Assembly (NCBI GenBank): GCA_052093225.1
Contig: JBQDDG010000004.1
Coordinates: forward strand, 33,170-97,169
From: JB111 sp052093225
GTDB lineage: Bacteria > Actinomycetota > Actinomycetes > Actinomycetales > Actinomycetaceae
Direction of reading: 5' to 3'
Length of the DNA stretch: 64,000 nt
The notes beneath the pieces were generated by a model. The model saw nothing but the letters and a program-made list of their open reading frames with translations, searched no databases and was not told where the DNA came from. The position numbers were made by a program, and so were the translations under genes. Below, piece by piece: positions 8,424 through 16,442 of this stretch (within the stretch, counting starts at the first letter, position 1; every line of letters begins with the position of its first letter).

Positions 8424-9197
8424 ATGACGGACGACGACACCCTCACAGCTCCCACCACGCCCGCAGGTCGACAGGTCGCGATCGTCACCGGCGGCTCACG
8501 CGGCATCGGCAGCGCGGTCGCGAAGCGGCTGGCCGCAGACGGGTTCGCGGTCGCCGTGAACTACGCAGGCAATGCCGCGGCCGCAGACGACACGGTCGCC
8601 ACCATCGCAGCCACGGGCGGCACGGCCGTCGCGGTGCAGGCCGATGTCGCCGACGAGCGCCAGGTCGCGGCGCTGTTCGACCGTGCCGAGCAGGAGTTCG
8701 GTGGCATCGACGTCGTGGTCAACGCGGCCGGAAGGATGGCACTCTCACCGATCGCCGACCTCGACCTGGCGGTGCTGGACGAGCTGCACCGCACCAACAT
8801 CCGAGGCACCTTCGTGGTTGCCCAGCAGGCCGCACGCCGACTGCGCGAGGCAGGCTCCTTCGTGGGCTTCTCCACCACCGTCGTCACTACCCAGCTCCCT
8901 GCCTACGGCGCCTATGCGGCCAGCAAGGGCGCGGTCGAGGCGATGATCCTGGTCCTCGCCCGGGAGCTGCGCGGCCGTGACATCACTGTCAACGCGGTGG
9001 CGCCCGGCCCGACCGCCACCGAGCTGTTCCTGGACGGCAAGACCCCCGAGCAGATCGATGCTCTGGCGAAGAACCCGCCGCTGGAGCGGCTCGGCACTCC
9101 CGAGGACATCGCGAACGTGGTCTCCTTCCTCGCCGGCCCTGACGGTCGGTGGGTCAACGGTCAGGTGCTGCGCGCCAACGGCGGCATGGCCCGATGA
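8424..9197 (+). CDS. SDR-family NAD(P)-dependent oxidoreductase
   Basis: A classical short-chain dehydrogenase of 257 residues. It has the cofactor motif TGGSRGIG (22-29), NAAG at 100-103, and the catalytic YAASK (Tyr164, Lys168) with a Ser upstream in 'FSTTVV' (150). The C-terminal 'VNGQVLRANGGMAR' is the usual 3-oxoacyl-reductase-like ending. The Arg-free stretch after the glycine motif does not clearly settle NADH against NADPH. The substrate is unknown. It is divergent from the MmyB-type regulator, which probably controls it. ATG 8424 is preferred to the upstream in-frame codons because these precede the SDR fold. Confidence 0.9.
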   Translation: MTDDDTLTAPTTPAGRQVAIVTGGSRGIGSAVAKRLAADGFAVAVNYAGNAAAADDTVATIAATGGTAVAVQADVADERQVAALFDRAEQEFGGIDVVVNAAGRMALSPIADLDLAVLDELHRTNIRGTFVVAQQAARRLREAGSFVGFSTTVVTTQLPAYGAYAASKGAVEAMILVLARELRGRDITVNAVAPGPTATELFLDGKTPEQIDALAKNPPLERLGTPEDIANVVSFLAGPDGRWVNGQVLRANGGMAR

Positions 9198-9332
9198 CGC
9201 ACGCGCAACAGGTCGTCGGGCTCCCCTTCCGATCGCACGTGGACCCCTCACGGGACGGAAGCGAGATCGTCTCTGCCGTCGCCGACCGCATCCGCGTCGA
9301 GTGCTGTCGCCGCACCGGAGTCGTGTCGGTTG

Positions 9333-10493
9333 TCAGAGGCGCACCCGGCGATCCGTCGCGGCCGACTCGTAGGCGGCGTAGATTGCCTGGATCGACCTGT
9401 ACGCGAGGTCGAAGTCGGACTGCGGCGTCCCGCCGTGCACGATGCAGTCGATGAAGTCCTGCATCTCCCCGATGTACCCGCGGGCCAGGAGCTCGTCGAG
9501 CAGCACGTACTGCCAGCCGCCCTTGTGGTCGACCTTCTCGGTGACGTAGACGTCCTCGAGCACGGCGGCGTCGCCGTGGTAGAGCCGCAGCGAGTCGCTC
9601 TGGCTGATCTGGCACAGGTGCACGCTGTCGTTGGTGAAGACCTGGACGTGGTTGCGCACGCCGCCGACGATCGTGTCGGTCGCGGTGACGACCCCGCGCG
9701 TGCCGTCGTCGAAGGCGAGGACGACGTTGGCGACGTCCTCGACGTCGACCGGCCGCGCGTGCAGGAAGCGGCGCTGGTCCTCGCCCAGCGTGGGCGTGAT
9801 CGCCGTCGTGTCCGCGATCACCGACTCCACGGCGACGTCCCGCCCGGCGGCCCGTGCCTCGACCTGCTTGAGGTAGAGCATGGCCGAGAGCGGGTGGCAG
9901 CCCTGACGGATCAGCGCACCACCGCCGGAGCTCCTCCAGTGCCGCGCGTACTCGGCGTGGGAACCGTTGTGCGACTCCTCCCCGATCATCATCGTGATGC
10001 GTGAGCCGGTCTTCTCGAGCACCTCGCGGCTCTTCTGCACCGAGGGGGCGTAGACGTAGTTCTCCGCGTAGCCGAAGACCACGTCGCTGCCCTCCACCAC
10101 CTCCCGCAGCCGGTCCATCTCCGCCATCACCGAGTCGTACATCTGCCGGCGGTCCACGTCGCCCGCGCCGTCGTCGGGGACGTCGAAGAACCCGGTCAGG
10201 GGCTTCTCGCAGATGACGTGCTTCCCGGCGGCGACGACCCGGGCAACCATGTCCACGTGGAGGTCCGGCGGCGTGCAGATGTCGACGACGTCGACCTCGT
10301 CGTCCGCGAGGAGCTGCTCTAGCTCGTCGTAGACCCGCGGGATGCGGTGGCGCGCCGCGAACGCCTCCCGGCGCGTCGGGGGTGCGGCGACCGCGACGAT
10401 CTGCACGTCGTGCCCCGCCACGCGCTTGAACGACTCTGCGTGCAGGTCCGCGACGAACCCCGCCCCGACCAGACCGATACCGACCTTCTGCAT
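9333..10493 (-). CDS. Gfo/Idh/MocA-family oxidoreductase
   Basis: A 386-residue NAD(P)-dependent sugar or polyol dehydrogenase-like protein. The Rossmann motif 'GLVGAGFVADLH' begins at residue 7, and the catalytic-region EKP motif ('HVICEKPLTG') lies near residue 91. The C-terminal alpha/beta domain is complete. It is the last gene of the lacI-tctCBA operon, two bases after tctA, so it probably oxidises or isomerises the imported compound or a derivative. A possible Shine-Dalgarno AGGACAGG lies upstream of ATG 10493, inside the end of tctA. The substrate cannot be determined from sequence. Confidence 0.88.
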   Translation of the reverse strand: MQKVGIGLVGAGFVADLHAESFKRVAGHDVQIVAVAAPPTRREAFAARHRIPRVYDELEQLLADDEVDVVDICTPPDLHVDMVARVVAAGKHVICEKPLTGFFDVPDDGAGDVDRRQMYDSVMAEMDRLREVVEGSDVVFGYAENYVYAPSVQKSREVLEKTGSRITMMIGEESHNGSHAEYARHWRSSGGGALIRQGCHPLSAMLYLKQVEARAAGRDVAVESVIADTTAITPTLGEDQRRFLHARPVDVEDVANVVLAFDDGTRGVVTATDTIVGGVRNHVQVFTNDSVHLCQISQSDSLRLYHGDAAVLEDVYVTEKVDHKGGWQYVLLDELLARGYIGEMQDFIDCIVHGGTPQSDFDLAYRSIQAIYAAYESAATDRRVRL

Positions 10494-10495
10494 GA

Positions 10496-11995
10496 CTACC
10501 TGTCCTTCCCGGACCTTGCGAGCTGCTTGATTTTTCGGAATGCGCCCAGCTGTGCGGCGATGATGACGGCGATGGCCAGGAGGAACGCCAGGCTGATCGG
10601 ACGCTGGAACATCGGCAGCCAGCTGCCGTCGCTGAGGATCAGAGCGCGGCGCAGGTTCGAGTCGGCCATCGGACCGAGGATGACGCCGAGGAGGAACGGG
10701 GCGGCGGGGAACCCGAACTCGTAGAGGAAGATCCCGACGAGTCCGAACACGAGCATCATCGTGACGTCGAACAGCGAGTAGTTGATGAGGTAGGCGCCGA
10801 TCACGCACAGCACGTAGATGATCGGCATGAGCACCACCTTGCGGAGCCCCAGGACGCGCACGGACAGCCTCATCACGATCATGGCGAGGAACCACATCAC
10901 CACCGCGGCGGCCACCAGGTAGACGGCCACCTCGTAGATGAACTCGGGCGAGTCGCGCGACAGCAGCGGGCCCGGACGGTAGCCGTGCATGAGGAACGCG
11001 GCGAGCAGGACCGCTGCCGGCGCGGAGCCCGGGACGGCGAGGGACAGGATTGGGATGAGTGCGCCGCCGATCGCCGCGTTGTTGCCGGACTCCGCCGAGA
11101 TGACCCCGAGCTCGTTGCCCTTGCCGAACGACTCGGGGTCCTTGCTCGACCCCTTGGCCGCGGCGTAGGAGAGCCAACCACCCACGTCCTCCCCCACCCC
11201 CGGGATGATGCCGACCCCGGTGCCGATGGCGGACGAGCGCAGGACGGTCGGCGAGCGCCGGAAGACCGCCTTGATCGCGGCGCCGACGCGTGCCTTCGCC
11301 ACCTCGAGGGCCCTGTGCTCGGAGGCGCGGAAGGCCTTGACGATCTCCGGGAAGCCGAAGAGCCCGATCATGATCGGGATGAGCTGGATTCCGCCCATGA
11401 GGTTGACGTTGCCGAACGCGTAGCGGGGCTCGCCGCCGATCGGGTCGAGGCCGATCTGGGCGACGAACAGTCCCAGGAGACCGGCGATCCATCCCTTGAG
11501 AGCGTTGTCCCTCGAGGTGAGCGTGCCGCAGATGGCGATGCCGAACCCGGCGAGCAGGAAGAACTCCCAGGCACCGAAGCTCAGTGCTGCCCGCGTGAGC
11601 AGCGGCGTCAGCGTCAGCAGGAAGATCACGCTGATGATCGTGCCGAGCGCCGACGCCGTGGTGGCGAGGACGATGGCGTACCCGGCCCTGCCCTGACGGG
11701 CCAGCGGGAATCCGTCGACGGCGGTCGCGGCCGAGGCGGGCGTCCCCGGGATGTTGAGCAGGATGGCCGTCTGGGCGCCACCGGAGATCGATCCGACGTA
11801 GATCGCCAGCAGGGAGATCAGTGCCGTCTCGGTCGGCAGACCGAAGGTGAGGCCCGCCAGCAGGGCGATGGCCATCGTGGCGGACAGTCCCGGCAGGATG
11901 CCCATGACGAGGCCGACGAAGGTGGCGAGGAGCAGCACCGCGAGGTTGAGCGGCTCCGTGACCGTGGACAGGGCGCCGAGGAGATGGTCGGTCAT
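10496..11995 (-). CDS. tctA: Tripartite tricarboxylate transporter large permease TctA
   Basis: A 499-residue membrane protein of the TctA (DUF112) family, with about 11-12 hydrophobic segments. Family features include the N-terminal 'GLVMGILPGLSATMAIALL' segment and the internal repeat 'GTGVGIIPGVGEDVGGWLSYAAAK', the duplicated substrate-path motif of TTT transporters. With TctB and the periplasmic-type binding protein TctC it forms a secondary, ion-driven importer of carboxylates. It starts nine bases after tctB. The substrate is not limited to citrate in this family. Confidence 0.95.
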   Translation of the reverse strand: MTDHLLGALSTVTEPLNLAVLLLATFVGLVMGILPGLSATMAIALLAGLTFGLPTETALISLLAIYVGSISGGAQTAILLNIPGTPASAATAVDGFPLARQGRAGYAIVLATTASALGTIISVIFLLTLTPLLTRAALSFGAWEFFLLAGFGIAICGTLTSRDNALKGWIAGLLGLFVAQIGLDPIGGEPRYAFGNVNLMGGIQLIPIMIGLFGFPEIVKAFRASEHRALEVAKARVGAAIKAVFRRSPTVLRSSAIGTGVGIIPGVGEDVGGWLSYAAAKGSSKDPESFGKGNELGVISAESGNNAAIGGALIPILSLAVPGSAPAAVLLAAFLMHGYRPGPLLSRDSPEFIYEVAVYLVAAAVVMWFLAMIVMRLSVRVLGLRKVVLMPIIYVLCVIGAYLINYSLFDVTMMLVFGLVGIFLYEFGFPAAPFLLGVILGPMADSNLRRALILSDGSWLPMFQRPISLAFLLAIAVIIAAQLGAFRKIKQLARSGKDR

Positions 11996-12004
11996 GGCGG
12001 GGCC

Positions 12005-12484
12005 TCAGGGCAGTGGGATGTTGAAGACGCCGCCGAACAGGACGACGATCCCGCCGACGGTCGCGCCGGCGATGAGCAACGCCCAGTACCAACGCACCGC
12101 CCGCAGGAACAGGAGCATCGCGACGGCGAAGATGAACGAGGCCGCCCAGAACTGCAGCACCCGGACGAGCACGACGGAGTACACGGCCATGAGGAGCAGG
12201 CCGATGATCGTGGTGCGCGTGTCGGGGTGCCTGGCGACGCCGACGATCCAGGCCTTCGACGCCGTCCACCGGGCCCGCAGGCCGGTCCCGCGCAAGGACC
12301 GGCCCAGCAGGAGGAGGCTGCACGCCAGGAGCGCGACGCCGACGAGCCCGGGCATGAGGGCGGGGGACGCGTGCAGCGGCTGATCGGTGCGCGCGTAGAT
12401 CGCCACGCCGCCGGCCAGGATCGCCGTCGCCAGGGCGGTCAGGAGCGCCGAGCTGATGAGGTTGAGTCTCTCGTCGTCACCCAT
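12005..12484 (-). CDS. tctB: Tripartite tricarboxylate transporter small subunit TctB
   Basis: A 159-residue protein with four hydrophobic segments (about residues 12-30, 40-57, 80-105 and 120-150), the topology of TctB (DUF1468). It is the poorly conserved small membrane subunit of TTT systems and works with TctA. A GGAGG-type ribosome site lies close before ATG 12484. The 75-bp space from tctC holds a strong hairpin, while tctA follows by nine bases, so the two permease genes form one translational block. Confidence 0.9.
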   Translation of the reverse strand: MGDDERLNLISSALLTALATAILAGGVAIYARTDQPLHASPALMPGLVGVALLACSLLLLGRSLRGTGLRARWTASKAWIVGVARHPDTRTTIIGLLLMAVYSVVLVRVLQFWAASFIFAVAMLLFLRAVRWYWALLIAGATVGGIVVLFGGVFNIPLP

Positions 12485-12519
12485 GGGAGCTCCTCCGTTT
12501 CAGGGTGGGAAGGTCGTGA

Positions 12520-12552
12520 GGTGGTGGGCGCCGGACGGGGGCGCCCACCACC
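12520..12552 (-). terminator. Intercistronic hairpin between tctC and tctB
   Basis: A perfect 13-bp GC stem (arms 12520-12532 and 12540-12552, seven-base loop) begins just downstream of the tctC stop and has no T-tract. In binding-protein operons such hairpins often allow partial readthrough or stabilise the upstream message, giving more binding protein than permease. That role is an inference. Confidence 0.65.
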
Positions 12553-12559
12553 GGCTCTG

Positions 12560-13582
12560 TCACGGCCTCGGGATGCCGAGCTCCTCGGGGTCGTTCTCGG
12601 CGACGCCGGCATCGAAGAGGGTCCAGGCGACGATCGACTGCAGCTCGGCCACGCGCTGACCGGCGTCGGCCCGGCCGATGGCCACGGGATCCATCCCGTT
12701 CTCGGCGCAGAAGTCAAGGAACGCCTGGTCCTCCATGGCGGCGTCGAACCCTTCGTCGATGGCCTCCAGGACTCCGTCGTCGAGCCCGGAGGGCACCGCG
12801 AAACCGGTGGTCTCGCCCATCGGCAGGGTCCCGCTGACGTCGGGGAGCGCGTCGGCAAGGGTGGGGATCGTGAGGTCTCCGTCGAGGGTCACCTCCTCGT
12901 CGGAGAGGGTGGCGAGGCCGCGGAGGTCACCGGCGATGAGCATGTCCTGCATCTCCACCAGGAGCTGCGGCGTGAAGTCGACCTCGCCGCCCAGCGTCGC
13001 GACGATGGCCGGGTTGCCCCCCTCGTACGGGACGTGGCTGTACTCGACGCCCGCCGCGGTGGCGAGGATCTCGGCCGCGAGGTGACCGGCGCTCCCGGGC
13101 CCGGCGGTCCCGGCCGAGATCTCGCCCGGCGACTCCTCCATCGCCGTCAGGAGGTCGTCGATCGTCTCGTAGGGCGAGTCGGCCGGCACCGCGATGATGT
13201 TCGGGGTGAACGTCGCGAGCCAGAAGTCCCAGTCCTCCGGCATCGTGTCGAGCGTCCCCATGACCGGCATGGAGGTGAAGGCGAGCATGCCGTTGGCGAG
13301 CACCGAGTACCCGTCCTGCTGGGCGTTTAACACGTTCTGGGAACCGACCGAACCGGCGGCCCCCGGCGTGTTGGTCACGATCACCTCGTTGCCGTAGTGG
13401 TTGCCCATGGCCTCTCCGACGGTTCGGGCCGTCAGGTCCGTGGATCCGCCCGCGCCGAACGGCACGGTGACGTTGATGTCGCGTTCCGGGTAGCTCTCGC
13501 CGCCCCCGTCGTCGCCGGCGCAGCCCGTGGCTACGAGCGCGACCGCGGCGGCGGTCGCCAGCGTCCTGCTGATGGTTCGCAT
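12560..13582 (-). CDS. tctC: TTT-family solute-binding lipoprotein TctC
   Basis: A 340-residue extracytoplasmic receptor of the Bug/TctC family. The signal peptide ends at a lipobox with Cys21 (VATGC), followed by an acidic Gly-rich linker. Family motifs include 'VTVPFGAGGSTDLTAR' at about 40-55, 'VTNTPGAAGSVG' (the ligand-loop motif) and 'GTAGPGSAGHLA'. The ATG at 13582 is supported by AGGAGA seven bases upstream. It follows lacI by 14 bases and is the first structural gene of the operon. The loops are typical of receptors that bind carboxylates by two water-mediated loops, but the ligand is unknown. Confidence 0.94.
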   Translation of the reverse strand: MRTISRTLATAAAVALVATGCAGDDGGGESYPERDINVTVPFGAGGSTDLTARTVGEAMGNHYGNEVIVTNTPGAAGSVGSQNVLNAQQDGYSVLANGMLAFTSMPVMGTLDTMPEDWDFWLATFTPNIIAVPADSPYETIDDLLTAMEESPGEISAGTAGPGSAGHLAAEILATAAGVEYSHVPYEGGNPAIVATLGGEVDFTPQLLVEMQDMLIAGDLRGLATLSDEEVTLDGDLTIPTLADALPDVSGTLPMGETTGFAVPSGLDDGVLEAIDEGFDAAMEDQAFLDFCAENGMDPVAIGRADAGQRVAELQSIVAWTLFDAGVAENDPEELGIPRP

Positions 13583-13596
13583 GATGGTCTCCTGGT

Positions 13597-14622
13597 TCAG
13601 CTTCGGATATCGATGACTGAGCTGCCCCGATGGAGCGAGCAGCCGATGGTTGTCCGAGTGGCCTCGCTGCCGGGGTCGGACAGTGCCCCGATGAGCTGTT
13701 CGGCGGCGACCCTGCCCATGTCCTGCGGGCACGGATCGACGAGTGTGAAGTCGTTGGCCCCGACGGTCGCCCAGTCGGGTGAGCCGATCATCGCGACCGA
13801 GAGGTCGCGCCCGGGAGTGATCCCCTGGTCCCGCAGGTAGTCGATGCTTCCCCGCGCGGGCACGTTGTATCCGAGGCACCAGGCGGTGACCTCCGGGTGG
13901 TCCTGGTGCACACGTTCGGCGAGGCGGTAGCCGCCCTCCGCCGAGAACTCGCCGTCCAGGCTGAGCTCGGCCTGCCGCTCGCCGGAGGACTCGGCCAGGC
14001 CGTCCCAGAAACCGACGCGGCGCCGGTCGAGCGTCTCGAAGCCCGACACCCACCCGAGGTATGCCACGGACCTGTGGCCCCGTCGTCCCAGGTGCTCCCC
14101 CAGCAGGTAGCCGCTGCGGTAGTTGTCCGGCAGGACCTCGGCGAACGAACCGGTGACGCCCTGGAGCGGCCGGTCCACGAGGACGAGCGGGACGCCGACC
14201 TTGCGGATGAACTCGGTATTGGTGGCGCCGGCGGTGGTCGGGCTGAGGATGAAGCCGTCGACCCTCTGCTCGGCGAGCTTGACGATGATGTCGCGCTCGC
14301 GGCTCGGGTCGTCGAGGGTGTTGCTGATCGACAGGACGTATCCCTCCCGGTCCACGACTGACTCGATCGCCGAGACGAGGTGGGTGAAGTACTGGTTGCT
14401 GAACTGTGGGACCAGCACGGCGATGACGCCCTGGCGCTTGCCCTGCAGGCTGCTCGCGGGACTGCTCTTGATGTACCCGGTCGAGGCGACGGCGGCCATC
14501 ACGCGCTCGCGCATCTCAGGACTGATGTACCGGCCCGCCGTGCAGCTGAGCACGTAGGAGACGGTGCCCGCCGAGGTACCGGCCTCGGCGGCGACGTCCT
14601 TGAGCGTGGGGAAACGTCTCAT
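13597..14622 (-). CDS. LacI-family transcriptional regulator of the tct operon
   Basis: A 341-residue repressor. Residues 4-55 form the LacI helix-turn-helix ('TLKDVAAEAGTSAGTVSYVL') and hinge helix; the rest is the periplasmic-binding-protein-like effector domain ('GVIAVLVPQFSNQYFTHLVSAI'). Start ATG 14622 has GGAGGA eight bases upstream; upstream in-frame codons have no such site. It is the promoter-proximal gene of lacI-tctC-tctB-tctA-Gfo/Idh, and a perfect 22-bp palindrome lies 94 bases upstream, so it probably represses its own operon until the substrate appears. Confidence 0.93.
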   Translation of the reverse strand: MRRFPTLKDVAAEAGTSAGTVSYVLSCTAGRYISPEMRERVMAAVASTGYIKSSPASSLQGKRQGVIAVLVPQFSNQYFTHLVSAIESVVDREGYVLSISNTLDDPSRERDIIVKLAEQRVDGFILSPTTAGATNTEFIRKVGVPLVLVDRPLQGVTGSFAEVLPDNYRSGYLLGEHLGRRGHRSVAYLGWVSGFETLDRRRVGFWDGLAESSGERQAELSLDGEFSAEGGYRLAERVHQDHPEVTAWCLGYNVPARGSIDYLRDQGITPGRDLSVAMIGSPDWATVGANDFTLVDPCPQDMGRVAAEQLIGALSDPGSEATRTTIGCSLHRGSSVIDIRS

Positions 14623-14715
14623 GACGGATCCTCCGGCCCGCATCGGCGCACGAGCATGCGACCGCCGGGCCGCGGCGAGCTCGTTCGTTCGTGGTCCACG
14701 TCGACCTCCGTACGC

Positions 14716-14737
14716 CGTAGGCAAACGTTTGCCTACG
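14716..14737. promoter_or_regulatory. LacI-type operator, perfect 22-bp palindrome
   Basis: The half-site CGTAGGCAAAC is followed by its exact complement, with central CG as in LacI-family operators. It is the only such site I saw, located upstream of the lacI-tctCBA operon. Autoregulation is inferred. Confidence 0.85.
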
Positions 14738-14814
14738 TGATGCGCTCAACATTGGCGGAGATCGGCTCGTGTGTCAACCCTGTGGCGCGCGCGACGACGG
14801 GCGCCCACATGCGC

Positions 14815-14848
14815 GTCGCCCCCGCCGGGCTGACCCGGCGGGGGCGAC
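14815..14848 (-). terminator. Hairpin terminator after tRNA-Arg
   Basis: A perfect 15-bp stem with four-base loop (CTGA) lies 22 bases beyond the tRNA 3' end. It lacks a T-tract, as is common in GC-rich actinobacteria. Confidence 0.75.
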
Positions 14849-14869
14849 GACTCACTGTCTCGAACAGCG

Positions 14870-14942
14870 TGCGCCCGAAGGGACTCGAACCCCCAACCTT
14901 CTGATCCGTAGTCAGATGCTCTATCCATTGAGCTACGGGCGC
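14870..14942 (-). tRNA. tRNA-Arg (anticodon ACG)
   Basis: The minus strand folds as a 73-nt class I tRNA with acceptor GCGCCCG/CGGGCGC, D-loop AGCTCAATGGATAGAGC, anticodon loop CTACGGA (ACG), and T-loop GTTCGAG. The CCA end is not encoded (A then CG). This is the substrate of TadA, encoded at 2844-3323. Confidence 0.97.
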
Positions 14943-15054
14943 GTGCCACAAGGGCAGGGAACAGGTTACCCCGCGCCAGGGGCACAGCAGTGCCTGTACG
15001 TCGTGAGTGTGCTCACCACGTACCGGCACCGCCGGAGGGCATCGCCACGAGCTG

Positions 15055-16161
15055 TCAGCCCTCGGTGACGATCTCGTAGCCGATGACCTCCCACTCACCG
15101 GACGGGTCCGTGCGGGCGAACGCGTGGCCGATCGGGTAGTCGTAGTCGTCGGACTGGACCTCGCAGGTGATGAGGCCGACGTCCGCCACCTCGCAGTACT
15201 CGACGCTGGTCGGCGTCTGCGGCGGCTCGTAGAACTCCTGGAAGGCGAACCAGAGGTCGTCGAAGCCGTCGAGGTCGGTCAAGGCCCGGAGCTCGTCGGC
15301 GTCGCCCTCGGACGCGGCCCGGGTCGCCGCGAGCACCCCCTCCTGGGTCCGCTGGGCGCGGCGGACGGCGGGCGTGTCGACGCCGTCGCCGTCCCAGTCG
15401 CCGACCAGGAGGCCGTCGTCCGCGCGGCCGTAGTCGACGACCGTCTCGGCGGGGCCGTCCGCGATCTGGTCGTGCAGGAGGACGGTCGGGCCACGGCGGA
15501 CGCCGAGCGTGTCCGCCCCGTCGCCGTCCCAGTCCCCCACCACCACGGCGTCGTCGGCGCGCCCGTAGCGGGCGACGGTGTCGGCCGGGCCGTCGGACAG
15601 CGTGTTGCTGAGCAGGTACTCGTTGCCCCGGCGCACGCCGAGCGTGTCCGCCCCGTCGCCGTTCCAGTCCCCGACGAGCACGGTGTCGTCGGCGCGGCCG
15701 TAGCTGACGACCTGGTCGGCGGGGCCGTCGCCGAGCGCGTTGCGGACGTGCAGCTCGTTGCCGCGGCGGGCGGCGAAGGTGTCGACGCCGTCGCCGTCCC
15801 AGTCCCCGACGAGCAGCTCGTCGTCGTCCCGGCCGAAGCTGAACGACCCGTCGAACTCGTCAGGGTTCTCGAGAGAGTTCGAGAACTCGATCGTGGACCC
15901 CGTCCGGGTCGCGACGGAGTCGGTGCCGTCCCCGTCCCAGTCGCCCACGTACACCTCGGCCGCCGGGCGGGAGTAGTCGAAGGTGAAGTCTGCCGAGGTG
16001 CCCCACGAGTTCGCGGCGTGGTAGATCTCGCCGACATCCTCGTTGGCGCCTCCGGTCGCCGGCGCCGAGGAGGCCCCGGCGGCGACGAGTCCTATCGCGG
16101 CCAGGCCTGCGCCTGCGGCACGGGCCCGGAACCTCGGGTTGTTCGTGCGGTGCGTGTCCAT
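15055..16161 (-). CDS. Secreted FG-GAP/VCBS-like repeat protein with conserved C-terminal domain (copy 1)
   Basis: A 368-residue exported protein. Residues 1-38 are an Ala-rich signal peptide ('AAGAGLAAIGLVAAGASSAPA'-like) after a basic N-terminus. Residues about 60-270 hold five repeats of about 45 residues with the core VGDWDGDGxDT, a calcium-loop pattern of FG-GAP beta-propeller blades. Residues about 280-368 form a separate domain with two Cys, ending 'WEVIGYEIVTEG'; the same domain ends the paralogue at 18271-19358. Function is unknown; adhesion or cell-surface binding is a guess based on the propeller. It lies downstream of tRNA-Arg's divergent side and beside a DASS transporter. Confidence 0.85.
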   Translation of the reverse strand: MDTHRTNNPRFRARAAGAGLAAIGLVAAGASSAPATGGANEDVGEIYHAANSWGTSADFTFDYSRPAAEVYVGDWDGDGTDSVATRTGSTIEFSNSLENPDEFDGSFSFGRDDDELLVGDWDGDGVDTFAARRGNELHVRNALGDGPADQVVSYGRADDTVLVGDWNGDGADTLGVRRGNEYLLSNTLSDGPADTVARYGRADDAVVVGDWDGDGADTLGVRRGPTVLLHDQIADGPAETVVDYGRADDGLLVGDWDGDGVDTPAVRRAQRTQEGVLAATRAASEGDADELRALTDLDGFDDLWFAFQEFYEPPQTPTSVEYCEVADVGLITCEVQSDDYDYPIGHAFARTDPSGEWEVIGYEIVTEG

Positions 16162-16389
16162 CGTTGGTTCACCCCTGTGTACCCCGGAGGGCCACGCCGC
16201 GCGCGCCCCCCCGGGTCGGCGATCGGGGCGGCGGATGCCGTCCCGATGCCGCGACGGTACGTACGCCGTCGCGTGCGTGTCATGGGAAAACTCGCCGTCG
16301 CCCTCGAACCGGACGCAGGCCCGCCCTGCGGCCGGTCCGCGGACGGGAGGAGGGGCAGGGCATCGACGAGGAGCGGGCCGGTGCACGCA

Positions 16390-16432
16390 CGAGAGGGGCG
16401 GGGCGCGCCGTCCTGGCCCGCCCCGCCTCTCG
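16390..16432 (-). terminator. Hairpin terminator of the DASS transporter gene
   Basis: CGAGAGG-GGCGGGGC and its near-complement (16416-16432) form a long GC stem with a small bulge, starting about 10 bases beyond the transporter's stop codon at 16443. No T-tract. The remaining 16162-16389 holds nothing I recognise. Confidence 0.65.
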
Positions 16433-16442
16433 TACGACCGTG

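Noticed and set aside
9333..12323. A single 996-residue minus-strand protein joining the Gfo/Idh enzyme to upstream sequence
   Set aside because: The N-terminal two thirds is out-of-frame translation of tctA. The enzyme has its own ATG at 10493 and complete Rossmann fold from there.
10985..13330. Plus-strand open frame of 781 codons across the tct operon
   Set aside because: It is antisense to tctA, tctB and tctC, is rich in Arg, Glu, Asp, Gly and Gln without hydrophobic core, and is a codon-composition artefact of GC-rich coding DNA. Similar plus-strand frames at 5444-6970, 16164-18950 and 26399-27937 were rejected for the same reason.
14622..14724. N-terminal extension of the LacI regulator
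   Set aside because: The upstream codons have no LacI-family sequence; the HTH begins at Met 14622, which has GGAGGA at the right distance.
14815..14848. REP element or riboswitch after tRNA-Arg
   Set aside because: A plain perfect hairpin beyond a tRNA 3' end is more simply a terminator; no further copies or aptamer-like complexity seen.
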